Assembly (NCBI GenBank): GCA_047618565.1
Contig: JBLHKW010000072.1
Span: forward strand, 1 to 23,816
DNA: 23,816 bases
Source of the DNA: JBLHKW01 sp047618565
GTDB lineage: Bacteria > Planctomycetota > UBA1135 > GCA-002686595
Direction: 5' to 3'
A program made the position numbers and the translations under genes. A model generated the notes under the pieces. The model was not told where the DNA came from, did not search any database, and saw only the letters and a program-made list of their open reading frames with translations. Of this stretch, positions 9,583-17,115 are shown in pieces. Each line of letters begins with the position of its first letter. Position 1 is the first letter of the stretch.

Positions 9583-10483
9583 GGCGCGCGGGCACCTGGC
9601 CACCGAGCGGGCCAACCCCGCGAGCGAGGGGCTCGAGCAGCTCTCCGCCCTCGCGGCGGTCGACGTGATGATCGAAGAGGACCGCTCGATCCACACTGCC
9701 GTACACGCTGCACGCGCGCAGATTGCGGCGGCGGTCGAGCTCGTCGCGCAGCGCCTCGCGAGCAGCGGACGGCTGATCTACGTCGGCGCTGGCACCAGCG
9801 GCCGGCTGGCCACACTCGACGCGGTCGAGTGCCCCCCGACCTTCGGCACGCCGCCCGAGCTCGTGCAGGCGGCGCTGGCCGGTGGAGTGGACGCATTGCT
9901 GGCCTCGGTCGAAGGCGCTGAGGACTCCGTGGCGGAAGGGCGCAAGGCGATGGAGCTGCGCGCGGTCGAGGCGCGCGACGTGGTCTTCGGGATCACCGCC
10001 GGCGGCACCACGGCCTACGTCCACGCGGCCCTGAAGGAAGCCAGTGCAAGGGGCGCGGCGACGGTCTTCTTCGCCTGTGTGCCGAGCGACGTCGTGCCCG
10101 ATGACGCCGACGTCTCGATCCGCGTGCTGACGGGGCCAGAGGTGCTCGCCGGCAGCACGCGTCTCAAGGCCGGTACGGCGACCAAGATGGTGCTCAACAT
10201 GATCACCACGCTCAGCATGGCGCGCCTGGGAAAGATCCACGGCAACCTGATGGTCGATGTGAACACGAAGGGCAACCGCAAGCTCGTCGACCGCGGCGAG
10301 CGCCTGGTGGAGAGCATCGGGCGGGTGTCACGCGAGCGCGCCAGCGACTTGCTGGAGCGCGCGGACGGAAGCGTGAAGGCAGCGGTCGTCATGGCCATCC
10401 GCGATTGCAGTCCGGACCAGGCCCGAGCGCACCTCGACCGGTGCGACGGCTTCCTGCGGCGTGCGCTCGAGGGCGACACGTAG
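9575..10483 (+). CDS. murQ: N-acetylmuramic acid 6-phosphate etherase (MurQ)
   Basis: A 302-residue SIS-fold enzyme of the GCKR/MurQ family that cleaves the lactyl ether of MurNAc-6-phosphate, giving GlcNAc-6-phosphate and D-lactate (EC 4.2.1.126), in murein recycling. Signature blocks are TERANPAS (10-17), YVGAGTSGRLATLDAVECPPTFG (69-91), the GCKR signature GPEVLAGSTRLKAGTATK (187-204) and NLMVDVNTKGNRKL near 224-237. Glu85 and Glu116 fall where the two catalytic glutamates of the E. coli enzyme lie (Glu83 and Glu114, recalled from the literature). Length matches the family. The ATG at 9575 begins inside the end of the SDR gene, indicating translational coupling. No MurNAc transporter or AnmK is visible beside it. 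It converges on an amidase gene that fits the same recycling theme. Confidence 0.95.
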   Translation: MAEARGHLATERANPASEGLEQLSALAAVDVMIEEDRSIHTAVHAARAQIAAAVELVAQRLASSGRLIYVGAGTSGRLATLDAVECPPTFGTPPELVQAALAGGVDALLASVEGAEDSVAEGRKAMELRAVEARDVVFGITAGGTTAYVHAALKEASARGAATVFFACVPSDVVPDDADVSIRVLTGPEVLAGSTRLKAGTATKMVLNMITTLSMARLGKIHGNLMVDVNTKGNRKLVDRGERLVESIGRVSRERASDLLERADGSVKAAVVMAIRDCSPDQARAHLDRCDGFLRRALEGDT

Positions 10484-10486
10484 ACG

Positions 10487-10504
10487 CCGGGTTCAGGAAC
10501 CCGG
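10487..10504. terminator. Bidirectional hairpin between murQ and the amidase gene
   Basis: CCGGGTTC (10487-10494) and GAACCCGG (10497-10504) form a perfect inverted repeat, in practice a 7-bp stem with a CAGG tetraloop. It begins 4 bases after the murQ stop and covers the stop codon of the convergent amidase gene (10493-10495). Its position suits a terminator for both directions, though there is no U tract. Confidence 0.55.
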
Positions 10505-11494
10505 AGCCCTGCTACGCAACATGCGTTGCACGCGCTCGAGGTAGGACTCCCAGCGAAACGCCGGGCCGGGATCGATCTTGCGGCGCGTCAGGTGGTGGTG
10601 CCCAAGAATGCCGCCGAAACGCGCGAGTTCCTGCTCGGACAGCGCATCCGTCCGGACGACGCCGCTGTGATCGCGCGGCGCGTGGGGGCGGATTTTCGGG
10701 AAGATGCGGCAGAGAGCAACGGTCAGGCTCACGAGCGTGTCGTACTGCTCGGGAGTCAGGTCGAGCATCTCGAACTCCTCGCCGTGGATCGGCCCGCGGA
10801 TGCGTGCCGCGCGACTCGGACGTCCCACGAAGTTCGGAGTGCGTACGCGACCCTGCCAGGGCTCCGGTATGACCAGTCGCAGGCCGCGCGCATCCACCGC
10901 GCTCCAGCGATCCAGCTCGGGGGTCTCGCCCGGCGGGTAGGCTCCGATGTTGGCGATCTCGATGCCGATCGAGCGTGGATTGGCGGCGCTCGCGTGCCAG
11001 GCCTGGTCGCGCAGATCCAGGGACTGGTAGAGGGTGCCGTCGATATCGAGCATGAAGTGCACGGAGAGCCCGCGCACATCTTGCAGGACCCGGAAACAGC
11101 GCGCGCTGGTGCCGCACACGTCGTAGTGCAGGACGAGCTGGTCGATCACCTCCCCCAGCGCGGCCAGGTCGCGGCTACCCGGATCGATCAGCGGCTCACC
11201 GCTGCGCGCCACCCTGCCCGGAGCGTATCGAAGTTCGCCCGACGCCGGCGCATCGCCGCCAGCAACCGGTCCGAAGTGCGGCTCGGTCCTGCGCGCGTCG
11301 AACCCATCCGGGTCACTGAATAGCACCACCGGCGCACCGATCGGAAAGGCCTGTCCACAGACCACGATCGACTCACCGACCGGCACAGGGATGACGACAG
11401 GCTCCGGGACCGACGCCGGCACTGGCGCAGAAACGCAGGCCAGGCAAGCGAGCCCCAGGGACGGGACCAGCAGAAGCCGCCGACTAGCCTTCAA
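10493..11494 (-). CDS. N-acetylmuramoyl-L-alanine amidase, AmpD/AmiD type, probable lipoprotein
   Basis: A 333-residue zinc amidase (Amidase_2 fold) that cuts between MurNAc and L-alanine in murein or its fragments. LVLHYDVCG (His123), QAWHASAANPRSIGIEIAN (His167, Glu179) and GHHHLTRRKIDPGPAF (His299, Asp308) give the AmpD-type zinc ligands and catalytic glutamate. The N-terminus reads KASRRLLLVPSLGLACLACVSAP, a signal peptide with cysteines at 17 and 20 that suggest a lipoprotein, as in E. coli AmiD rather than cytosolic AmpD. Residues 20-110 are a Pro/Val-rich linker. The start is inferred as TTG at 11492-11494. It places the signal peptide correctly and overlaps the upstream stop by 11 bases; no ATG or GTG occurs at a suitable place, and a start further upstream would run antisense-like through arsS codons. 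It is the last gene of the AhpD-like/ArsS operon and faces murQ. Confidence 0.85.
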   Translation of the reverse strand: MKASRRLLLVPSLGLACLACVSAPVPASVPEPVVIPVPVGESIVVCGQAFPIGAPVVLFSDPDGFDARRTEPHFGPVAGGDAPASGELRYAPGRVARSGEPLIDPGSRDLAALGEVIDQLVLHYDVCGTSARCFRVLQDVRGLSVHFMLDIDGTLYQSLDLRDQAWHASAANPRSIGIEIANIGAYPPGETPELDRWSAVDARGLRLVIPEPWQGRVRTPNFVGRPSRAARIRGPIHGEEFEMLDLTPEQYDTLVSLTVALCRIFPKIRPHAPRDHSGVVRTDALSEQELARFGGILGHHHLTRRKIDPGPAFRWESYLERVQRMLRSRAPGS

Positions 11495-12563
11495 TCTGCC
11501 CGCCGCACGAGGAGCCGACACCGGCCGTGCAACCGAAGCAATGGCGGGCCGTGACGATCTTGCGCGTTGCGAGCGCCTCGAAGTCGAAGCCCGACAGGTG
11601 ACGGGGCGCGCCGGAACCGACCTCGAGATCGAGCATCTGGTTGAAGTCGCAGTCGAAGAGGCGACCATCCCAGCCGACCGAGAGCGTGTTTCGGCACATG
11701 ACTCCGCTCGCGGCCGCCGGGTTGAAGGCTTCCACCAGCCGTTGCATGTAGTCCTCGAGATTGCCGCTGCTCTGCAACCATTGCAGGTAGCGGCTGATGG
11801 GCATGTTCGTGATCGAGTAGAGGGTCGAGAAGTCGATCCCGTGCAGGCGCTTCATCTCGCGCTTCCACTCGGCCTCGAGTGACGCCTGGCCAGCGGGCAG
11901 AAACGCGCCGACGGGATTCGTCACGAGCACGAGCGAGAGGCCGCTATCCGGAGCACCGTAGCCCAGGGCGTTGAGGCGCCTCAGGGCCTCGAGCGAGGCT
12001 TCGAACACGCCGTCGCCGCGCTGGCGGTCCGTGCTCGTGCCGCGGTAGTGCGGCAGTGAGCAAACGACCTCGACCTGGTTGTCCGCGAAGAACTGCGGCA
12101 GGTGTTCATAACGCTTGGTCAACAGGATGGTCAGGTTGCAGCGGTCCAGCACGTGGCGCCCCAGTCGGCGGGACTCAGTGACCAGGTATTCGAACTGCGG
12201 ACACATCTCCGGCGCGCCGCCGGTAATGTCGACCGTGGGAATATCCGTCTCGGCCAGAACGCGCATGCAGAGCTCTGCCGTCGCGCGGTCCATGTTCTCG
12301 CGCCGGTCAGGACCCGCGTCCACGTGGCAGTGCCCGCAGGTCTGGTTGCAGACGCGCCCGACGTTGATCTGGAATACATCGATGCCGGTCGCGCGCAACT
12401 CGCCGATGCCCGCCCCGGCCAGGGCCCCGTCGAAGTCCACGGCACCGCCCGCCTGGCCGACCCGGTCGAGCAGGTCGAGCTGCGCGCGCGGGTCCGCGAG
12501 TGCGGCTCCGGAACGCAACAGCGTCGGCTGGACGCTGGACGTGCGCGAGGAATCAATGCTCAT
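11484..12563 (-). CDS. arsS: ArsS-type radical SAM/Cys-rich protein
   Basis: A 359-residue radical SAM enzyme of the family annotated as arsenosugar biosynthesis protein ArsS (radical SAM/Cys-rich, with C-terminal DUF3641). The cluster motif CNQTCGHC (Cys72, Cys76, Cys79) would bind the 4Fe-4S cluster that splits S-adenosylmethionine. VDITGGAPEM is the glycine-rich SAM-contact strand. The C-terminal part has further cysteines: MCRNTLSVGWDGRLFDCDFNQ and CFGCTAGVGSSCGG (342-355), probably ligands for a second metal site. In some relatives a residue of the last motif is selenocysteine; here all are ordinary codons. The family is linked to making arsenosugars from methylated arsenic. It starts directly after the TGA of the AhpD-like gene (TGAATG), and its own stop lies inside the start of the amidase gene. 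ArsM, which would supply the substrate, is not in this window. Confidence 0.88.
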   Translation of the reverse strand: MSIDSSRTSSVQPTLLRSGAALADPRAQLDLLDRVGQAGGAVDFDGALAGAGIGELRATGIDVFQINVGRVCNQTCGHCHVDAGPDRRENMDRATAELCMRVLAETDIPTVDITGGAPEMCPQFEYLVTESRRLGRHVLDRCNLTILLTKRYEHLPQFFADNQVEVVCSLPHYRGTSTDRQRGDGVFEASLEALRRLNALGYGAPDSGLSLVLVTNPVGAFLPAGQASLEAEWKREMKRLHGIDFSTLYSITNMPISRYLQWLQSSGNLEDYMQRLVEAFNPAAASGVMCRNTLSVGWDGRLFDCDFNQMLDLEVGSGAPRHLSGFDFEALATRKIVTARHCFGCTAGVGSSCGGQIEG

Positions 12564-12896
12564 TCACATTCCCAGCTTGTCGGCCACGGCGCGCATCTGA
12601 ACACCGTGAACCAGGGCCGAGCCGCCCTTGATGGCAGCGGCGACGTGCACGGCTTCGGTCAGCTGCTCGGTGTCACAGCCCTTCGACATGGCATCCTGGG
12701 TGTACGCGTCGATGCAGTAGGGACACTGGACCGCGTGCGCCACGCCCAGGGCGATGAGCGACTTCTCGCGCGCGGTGAGCGCGCCATCGGCGAAGACCGC
12801 CCCGTACCAGTCGAAGAATTTCTTGCCGAGCTCCGTCGCGTGGTCCGCGATGGCGGGGAATTTCTTGAGATCGCTGGGGTCGTAATAGGTATCCAT
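12564..12896 (-). CDS. AhpD-like protein associated with ArsS
   Basis: A 110-residue protein of the carboxymuconolactone decarboxylase/AhpD fold, matching the short peroxidase-like proteins annotated beside ArsS-type radical SAM enzymes. The all-helical pattern and ALTAREKSLIALGVAHAVQCPYCIDAYTQDAMSKG region are typical. The redox pair is CPYC (Cys58, Cys61). The histidine usual in AhpD (CxxCxxxH) is replaced by Tyr65, so classical peroxidase chemistry is doubtful. Its role in arsenosugar formation is unknown. The ATG at 12894-12896 has GGAG eight bases upstream. It is the first gene of a three-gene minus-strand operon with zero-base spacing to arsS, and it diverges from comM across a 174-base gap that should hold both promoters; none is convincing by eye. 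Confidence 0.87.
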   Translation of the reverse strand: MDTYYDPSDLKKFPAIADHATELGKKFFDWYGAVFADGALTAREKSLIALGVAHAVQCPYCIDAYTQDAMSKGCDTEQLTEAVHVAAAIKGGSALVHGVQMRAVADKLGM

Positions 12897-13070
12897 GGAT
12901 GTGCTCCGTCCGGCGCCTGGGCGCAGGCAGCATCGCTCAAGGGAGGCCGCGCTGCAAGGAAGCGCGAAGGCGTCCCCGGTCGACTGCGATCGGGGCGACC
13001 TTCTGTGACGATCCGCACTGTAAAACCCGTTGCAGGGGAAACCTGAGGGCACCCGACAGGTCCCCCTGGA

Positions 13071-14639
13071 GTGAAGACGGCACGTGCGTGGGGAGCCTCC
13101 CTGATCGGGACCGAGGCCGAGCTGGTGACCGTCGAGGGGCGTTTCGCCGAGCAGAAAAAGGGACGCAGCGAGGTCCTCATCACGGGCCTGCCCGACCCTA
13201 TCATCCGCGAGAGCCGCGGGCGGCTGATCTCGGCCCTCGAGGAGAACCGGCTGCGCATACGCACGGGCCGGCTGTACCTGAACCTGGTTCCGGCGGCACG
13301 CAAGAAGTCCGGCGAGGCGCTCGATCTGCCCCTGGCCATGGCTGCAGCCTGCGCGCTCGGTTACCTGGATCCACACCTGCTGGAGGGCACGCTCTTCATG
13401 GGCGAGCTCGGCATCGACGGAAAACTGTACGCGGTCCCCGGGGGCACGGCCGCAGCCCTGGCCGCACGCGATGCCGGCATCGCGCGCATCGTCGCGCCGC
13501 TCGCCACCGCGCGCGAGGCCGCGTGCGTGCCCCAGATGGAGGTGTACGCAGGCGCGCACATCAACGACGTGCTGGCGCACCTCTCGCCCACCGGCGCGGA
13601 CCTCGAACGCACCCGGCCGGTCGACCCCGAGCCGAGCGCGCCAGATGCAGGCGCATCCCTCGATGCGGTGCGCGGCCAGGCCACGGGCAAGCTCGCCCTG
13701 GCCATCGCGGCCGCCGGAGGTCACGCCATGCTGCTCGTCGGCCCCCCGGGTACCGGCAAGTCCATGCTGGCGCGCGGGCTGCGGCGCTTGCTCCCGCGCC
13801 CGACGCTCGATGAACAGATCGCCATCACCAGCATCCTCTCGGCCATCGGCCGCTGGCCCGGGGGGCTGGCCACGGAGCGACCCTTCCGCGCGCCCCACCA
13901 CACCGCCAGCGACGCGGGCATCGTCGGCGGCGGAATCCCGCTCTCACCCGGTGAGGTCACCCTCGCCCACTGCGGCGTGCTCTTCCTCGACGAGCTGCCA
14001 GAATTCCGCCGCTCGACCCTAGAAGCCCTACGTCAACCCCTGGAGACCGGCGACGTCAACCTGGCGCGCGCCAACCGGCGCCTGTGCGCACCCGCGCGCT
14101 TCCATCTGATAGCCGCCATGAATCCCTGTCCATGCGGCTACCTCGGTCACGCCAATATCCCGTGCCGCTGCTCGGACGCTCAGATCGACCGCTACCGCAG
14201 CCGTATCTCCGGACCCTTGATCGACCGCATCGACCTGCGCGTCGAGATCCAGCCACCGGGCCTGCACGTGCTCGCCGCGACCGGCGCCAGCGCTCGAAAC
14301 GCGGCGCGCGACGGCAAGGACAGCGGGCAGTCCGACGCCACCGGCGAGGCTCAGCTCCGCGCGGGTATCGAGCGCGCCACCGCGCGCCGCGAAATGCGGC
14401 ACCAGACGTCTCCCAACGCGACCCTCGACGGAGACCAGCTCGATCGCTGGGTTCCCATCTCCGGGCAATCCCGCACGCTGCTCGAGCACGCGGAACGCCG
14501 CCAGGGCCTCTCCGCCCGGGGCCTGCAGTCCCTGCGCCGCGTCGCCCGCACCATCGCGGACTTCGAGGACATGGAGCTCGTGGAAACGACGCACCTGATG
14601 CGCGCGCTGGCCTTCAGAAGTCCGCTCCAGCGCCTCTGA
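13071..14639 (+). CDS. comM: ComM (YifB-type) Mg-chelatase-like AAA+ ATPase
   Basis: A 522-residue AAA+ protein of the YifB/ComM family. In Vibrio, ComM is a hexameric helicase that promotes branch migration while transforming DNA is integrated. The N-terminal Lon-like ChlI domain (about 20-170) includes VLITGLPDPIIRESRGRL and LDLPLAMAAACALG. The ATPase core has Walker A GPPGTGKS (224-231), RAPHHTASDAGIVGGG (273-288), Walker B VLFLDELPEF (303-312) and sensor AAMNPCPCG (348-356). Cys353, Cys355, Cys365 and Cys367 form the family's probable zinc site, followed by RYRSRISGPLIDRIDL. The C-terminal domain ends with SARGLQSLRRVARTIADFE. It is slightly longer than the usual ~505 residues. The start is GTG at 13071, with TGGA immediately upstream; a small shift is possible. 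Confidence 0.95.
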   Translation: MKTARAWGASLIGTEAELVTVEGRFAEQKKGRSEVLITGLPDPIIRESRGRLISALEENRLRIRTGRLYLNLVPAARKKSGEALDLPLAMAAACALGYLDPHLLEGTLFMGELGIDGKLYAVPGGTAAALAARDAGIARIVAPLATAREAACVPQMEVYAGAHINDVLAHLSPTGADLERTRPVDPEPSAPDAGASLDAVRGQATGKLALAIAAAGGHAMLLVGPPGTGKSMLARGLRRLLPRPTLDEQIAITSILSAIGRWPGGLATERPFRAPHHTASDAGIVGGGIPLSPGEVTLAHCGVLFLDELPEFRRSTLEALRQPLETGDVNLARANRRLCAPARFHLIAAMNPCPCGYLGHANIPCRCSDAQIDRYRSRISGPLIDRIDLRVEIQPPGLHVLAATGASARNAARDGKDSGQSDATGEAQLRAGIERATARREMRHQTSPNATLDGDQLDRWVPISGQSRTLLEHAERRQGLSARGLQSLRRVARTIADFEDMELVETTHLMRALAFRSPLQRL

Positions 14640-14693
14640 CAAGCCGGAGCACGCGCTCACCGGGCCGACATCCCGAGCACTGGCGGCACAGCT

Positions 14694-14702
14694 TGTTAGA
14701 AT
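14694..14702 (+). promoter_or_regulatory. Extended -10 promoter element before the DsbA-like gene
   Basis: TGTTAGAAT is an extended -10 element (TG-n-TAGAAT, five of six matches to TATAAT). It ends 9 bases before the ATG at 14712, so transcription would begin at or within a few bases of the start codon and give a leaderless message. No -35 match lies at the right distance, as is common for extended -10 promoters. No Shine-Dalgarno site is present. Confidence 0.45.
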
Positions 14703-14711
14703 CCGCGGATC

Positions 14712-15320
14712 ATGCCGGAGTTGATCTACGTTACAGACCCGATGTGCTCCTGGTGCTGGGGCTTCGCTCCCGTCGTCGAGGCCCTGGAATCGGAGACCGG
14801 CCTCCCGGCGCGCCTGGTCATGGGCGGGCTTGCAGCGGACTCGGATGCCCCCATGCCCGAGGAGACGCAGCGCTACGTGCGGTCCGCGTGGGACGCCGTC
14901 GAGAGAACCACGGGCGCACGCTTCAACCATGACTTCTGGACCCGTTGCAAGCCGCGCCGCTCGACCTATCCAGCTTGCCGCGCCGTGCTCGCCGCGGCGG
15001 GCCAAGGCCCAACGGCCGGGCGCGCGATGTTCGAGGCCATCCAGCGCGCCTACTACCTCGACGCGCGCAATCCTTCCGACCTGTCGACCCTGGACGCGCT
15101 TGCGGCGGGACTCGTGCCCCCCATCGACCGAGAGCAGTTCGCCGACGACCTTCGCTCCAGCTTGATCGACCAGCGCCTGCACGCGGATCTGGATGAGGCG
15201 CGCAGTCTGGGTGCATCCAGCTTCCCGACGCTGCTGCTACTGTCCGACGAGCTGCACGTGATCGCCAGTGGGTGGAACTCCCTTCCCGAATGCCGCTCAC
15301 GCCTGCAGGGACTGCTCTGA
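14712..15320 (+). CDS. DsbA-family oxidoreductase (COG3531-like)
   Basis: A 202-residue thioredoxin-fold protein with a helical insert. VTDPMCSWCWGFAPV contains the redox motif CSWC (Cys12, Cys15). The cis-proline loop is SSFPTLLLL (Pro172). This pattern matches the short cytoplasmic DsbA-like group predicted as protein disulfide isomerases (COG3531, FrnE-like), not the exported DsbA: there is no signal peptide and the CxxC lies near residue 12. Extra cysteines are Cys79, Cys89 and Cys194. The substrate is unknown. It sits 72 bases after comM in the same direction but has its own likely promoter, so a shared function with comM is uncertain. Confidence 0.85.
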   Translation: MPELIYVTDPMCSWCWGFAPVVEALESETGLPARLVMGGLAADSDAPMPEETQRYVRSAWDAVERTTGARFNHDFWTRCKPRRSTYPACRAVLAAAGQGPTAGRAMFEAIQRAYYLDARNPSDLSTLDALAAGLVPPIDREQFADDLRSSLIDQRLHADLDEARSLGASSFPTLLLLSDELHVIASGWNSLPECRSRLQGLL

Positions 15321-15687
15321 CTCGCACCGAGGCTCCGCATCTGATTCCAGTCGTGGCGCCCCTGCCCGACCGCGAGATTCGCCCTGCGCCATGCCCGGGA
15401 AAGGTCCACCGGTCCGAAGCACCACTGGTCGCCCTCGACTGAATCTCGCATTGCCGTCCGCAGGGTGCCCACCAGCCCCCCCGAGCGGGATCCTACCCGT
15501 CACCGTGGTCGTGTCGTAGGCCAGTCGGAGTCTTCACCAACGCGCGGCGCCGTCGGAACGAACGCGCACGCGCAGAATCACGTGGCCAGAACAAGAGCGA
15601 GGACGAAACGCGGTTGGGCTTGTTGGTCCATGCAGACAGCAGTGAGGCGGGATCAATGCTGATAGTTCGGAAGGAGGCTGCGAGAGA
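15321..15687. other. 367-base gap between convergent genes
   Basis: The gap lies between the ends of the DsbA-like gene and the DUF481 gene. No open frame resembles a protein. Small inverted repeats such as CGGG-ATCCTA-CCCG near 15485-15500 are present, but I found no strong terminator for either gene and no RNA gene. Confidence 0.5.
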
Positions 15688-16908
15688 CTAGAACTCCCAC
15701 ACGACGCCGATCTGCAATCGTAGGTCGTCCCCGCCCGGGGTCTCGTTGTTCTCGTCGGGCTCGGGCTGGCCCACGCGCCTCCAGATGGCTCGGAAATCGA
15801 AATCCAGGTCCCAGGGGAGTTCGAAGGTGAGCCCGAAAGAAGCGTCGTGGTTGGTGTCCTCCACGTCCTCCAGGCTGGCTTGAAACCCGTAGCTGACGGA
15901 CAGGTCGACCGTGCCACTGACCTCCCACTTGTAGTCGCTCGTGAAGATCCCGGTCGACGTCTCGTCCGACGAATCCTCCCCCGCGGCGACCGAACGATAC
16001 TCAGTGCCCCGATAGCCCAGGCCGCCCGTGACCTGCCACTCGACCTCGGGGTCATCGATGAGCATGTAGCCAAAACCTGCGTAGGGGGCGATCTGCAGCT
16101 CGATGTTCTGAATCTCGTCGTGCAGCAGATTGATGCCGAGGGGCCGCGCGTAGAGCCTGGGGGTCAGGTAGAAGTCCATGCTTCCGCTGAAGGTCTGCTT
16201 GTTGGAAATCTCGACGCCTTCGACCTCCGAGAAGATCGAGTCGAAGTCTCCGCTGAAGCGGTCCTTCGCGCTCCGGCGGACTGCAGAGAGGGACAGGTGG
16301 GTGTCGAGCTGCTCCACGTTCCCCGTGCTGATCGTACCGCCGGCGCGCACGTGGCCCGACCAGTAGTTGCGCCTCGTCGGCCGGCCGTGAATGAACCCCA
16401 TGACGTCGGCACGCGTGAGCTCCCGTGCGCCATCGGGCGTGGTCAGCTTGATGGAGTCGCCGTCGATGCGCGGGACGCCGACGATGGTGGTACGGTCGAG
16501 CAATAGCAGCGTGAAGGGCTGATCGGTGACCACCTCCGCAACGTCCTCCCACTCGATCTGCAACTCGTCCAGCTCCTCGCTATCGAACTCGATCCGATCC
16601 CGACTGAGGGAGGAGAGCTCTCCGCGCAGCCACTCGCCTGAGGTGAGCCGGATCCAGTCCTTGCCGCGCGTGAAGACGGGCTTGGGCCGGAATTCGTCCA
16701 GATCCTTGGTGGTGTTTGGTGCCTTGGCGGCATTGGACCCGTCGACGGCCTCGGGCATGTCCGTCACGGACGGGTCAGACTGCGCGACCACGATCGGTTC
16801 CATGGGTATGGCTGCTGCGGGCAGCCGGTTCCTGCAGGCGGCCGTCGCCAGCGCGCCGGCGAGGATCAGAAGCGAACACGGTCGCCAAGTGTCGGGTGCT
16901 GCACTCAT
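15688..16908 (-). CDS. DUF481 outer-membrane beta-barrel protein with N-terminal soluble domain
   Basis: A 406-residue exported protein. The N-terminal signal (hydrophobic 11-24) ends in ATAAC with Cys25, a loose lipobox. Residues about 83-175 look like two tandem small beta domains of Sm/SH3-like pattern: LTSGEWLRGELSSLSRDRIEF with EIEW-type ending, then DRTTIVGVPRIDGDSIKLTT ending RADVMGF. From about 183 to 406 the alternating polar/apolar strands and GTISTGNVEQLDTHLSLSA fit the DUF481 (YdiY-like) barrel, and the final residue is Phe, as in outer-membrane barrels. An N-terminal lipid anchor on a barrel would be unusual, so cleavage by signal peptidase I is also possible. The function of DUF481 proteins is not established. 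It is the last gene of a minus-strand run with the PLD and patatin genes, but its own promoter-like element suggests separate transcription. Confidence 0.8.
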   Translation of the reverse strand: MSAAPDTWRPCSLLILAGALATAACRNRLPAAAIPMEPIVVAQSDPSVTDMPEAVDGSNAAKAPNTTKDLDEFRPKPVFTRGKDWIRLTSGEWLRGELSSLSRDRIEFDSEELDELQIEWEDVAEVVTDQPFTLLLLDRTTIVGVPRIDGDSIKLTTPDGARELTRADVMGFIHGRPTRRNYWSGHVRAGGTISTGNVEQLDTHLSLSAVRRSAKDRFSGDFDSIFSEVEGVEISNKQTFSGSMDFYLTPRLYARPLGINLLHDEIQNIELQIAPYAGFGYMLIDDPEVEWQVTGGLGYRGTEYRSVAAGEDSSDETSTGIFTSDYKWEVSGTVDLSVSYGFQASLEDVEDTNHDASFGLTFELPWDLDFDFRAIWRRVGQPEPDENNETPGGDDLRLQIGVVWEF

Positions 16909-16916
16909 CGGGCCGT

Positions 16917-16945
16917 AGCATACCGTCGACCACGCCGCGTATCGA
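16917..16945 (-). promoter_or_regulatory. Promoter candidate of the DUF481 gene
   Basis: On the minus strand TCGATA (16940-16945, four of six matches to TTGACA) is followed at the ideal 17-base spacing by TATGCT (16917-16922, four of six matches to TATAAT). The -10 ends 8 bases before the ATG, so the transcript would have almost no leader. No Shine-Dalgarno site is seen before this ATG. Confidence 0.42.
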
Positions 16946-17115
16946 CCCGTCTGCGCCGCCCTGTTCGTGAGTCACCACGCGAATTCCTGGAGCCCGCTCG
17001 TCGGAGGCTCGGTCTTTCGGCTTCCGGCGGTCCCAGTCGGATGGCTCTCCACCCGGGCCCGCGAAGTGCAAGGCGGACTCGCGCCGACGCTTGCGGGTCC
17101 GAGTCTCGATGGGCG

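Noticed and set aside
11484..12563. ArsS as a selenoprotein
   Set aside because: Relatives can carry selenocysteine near the C-terminal Cys motif, but here every position is a normal codon and the only stop is the TAG at the end.
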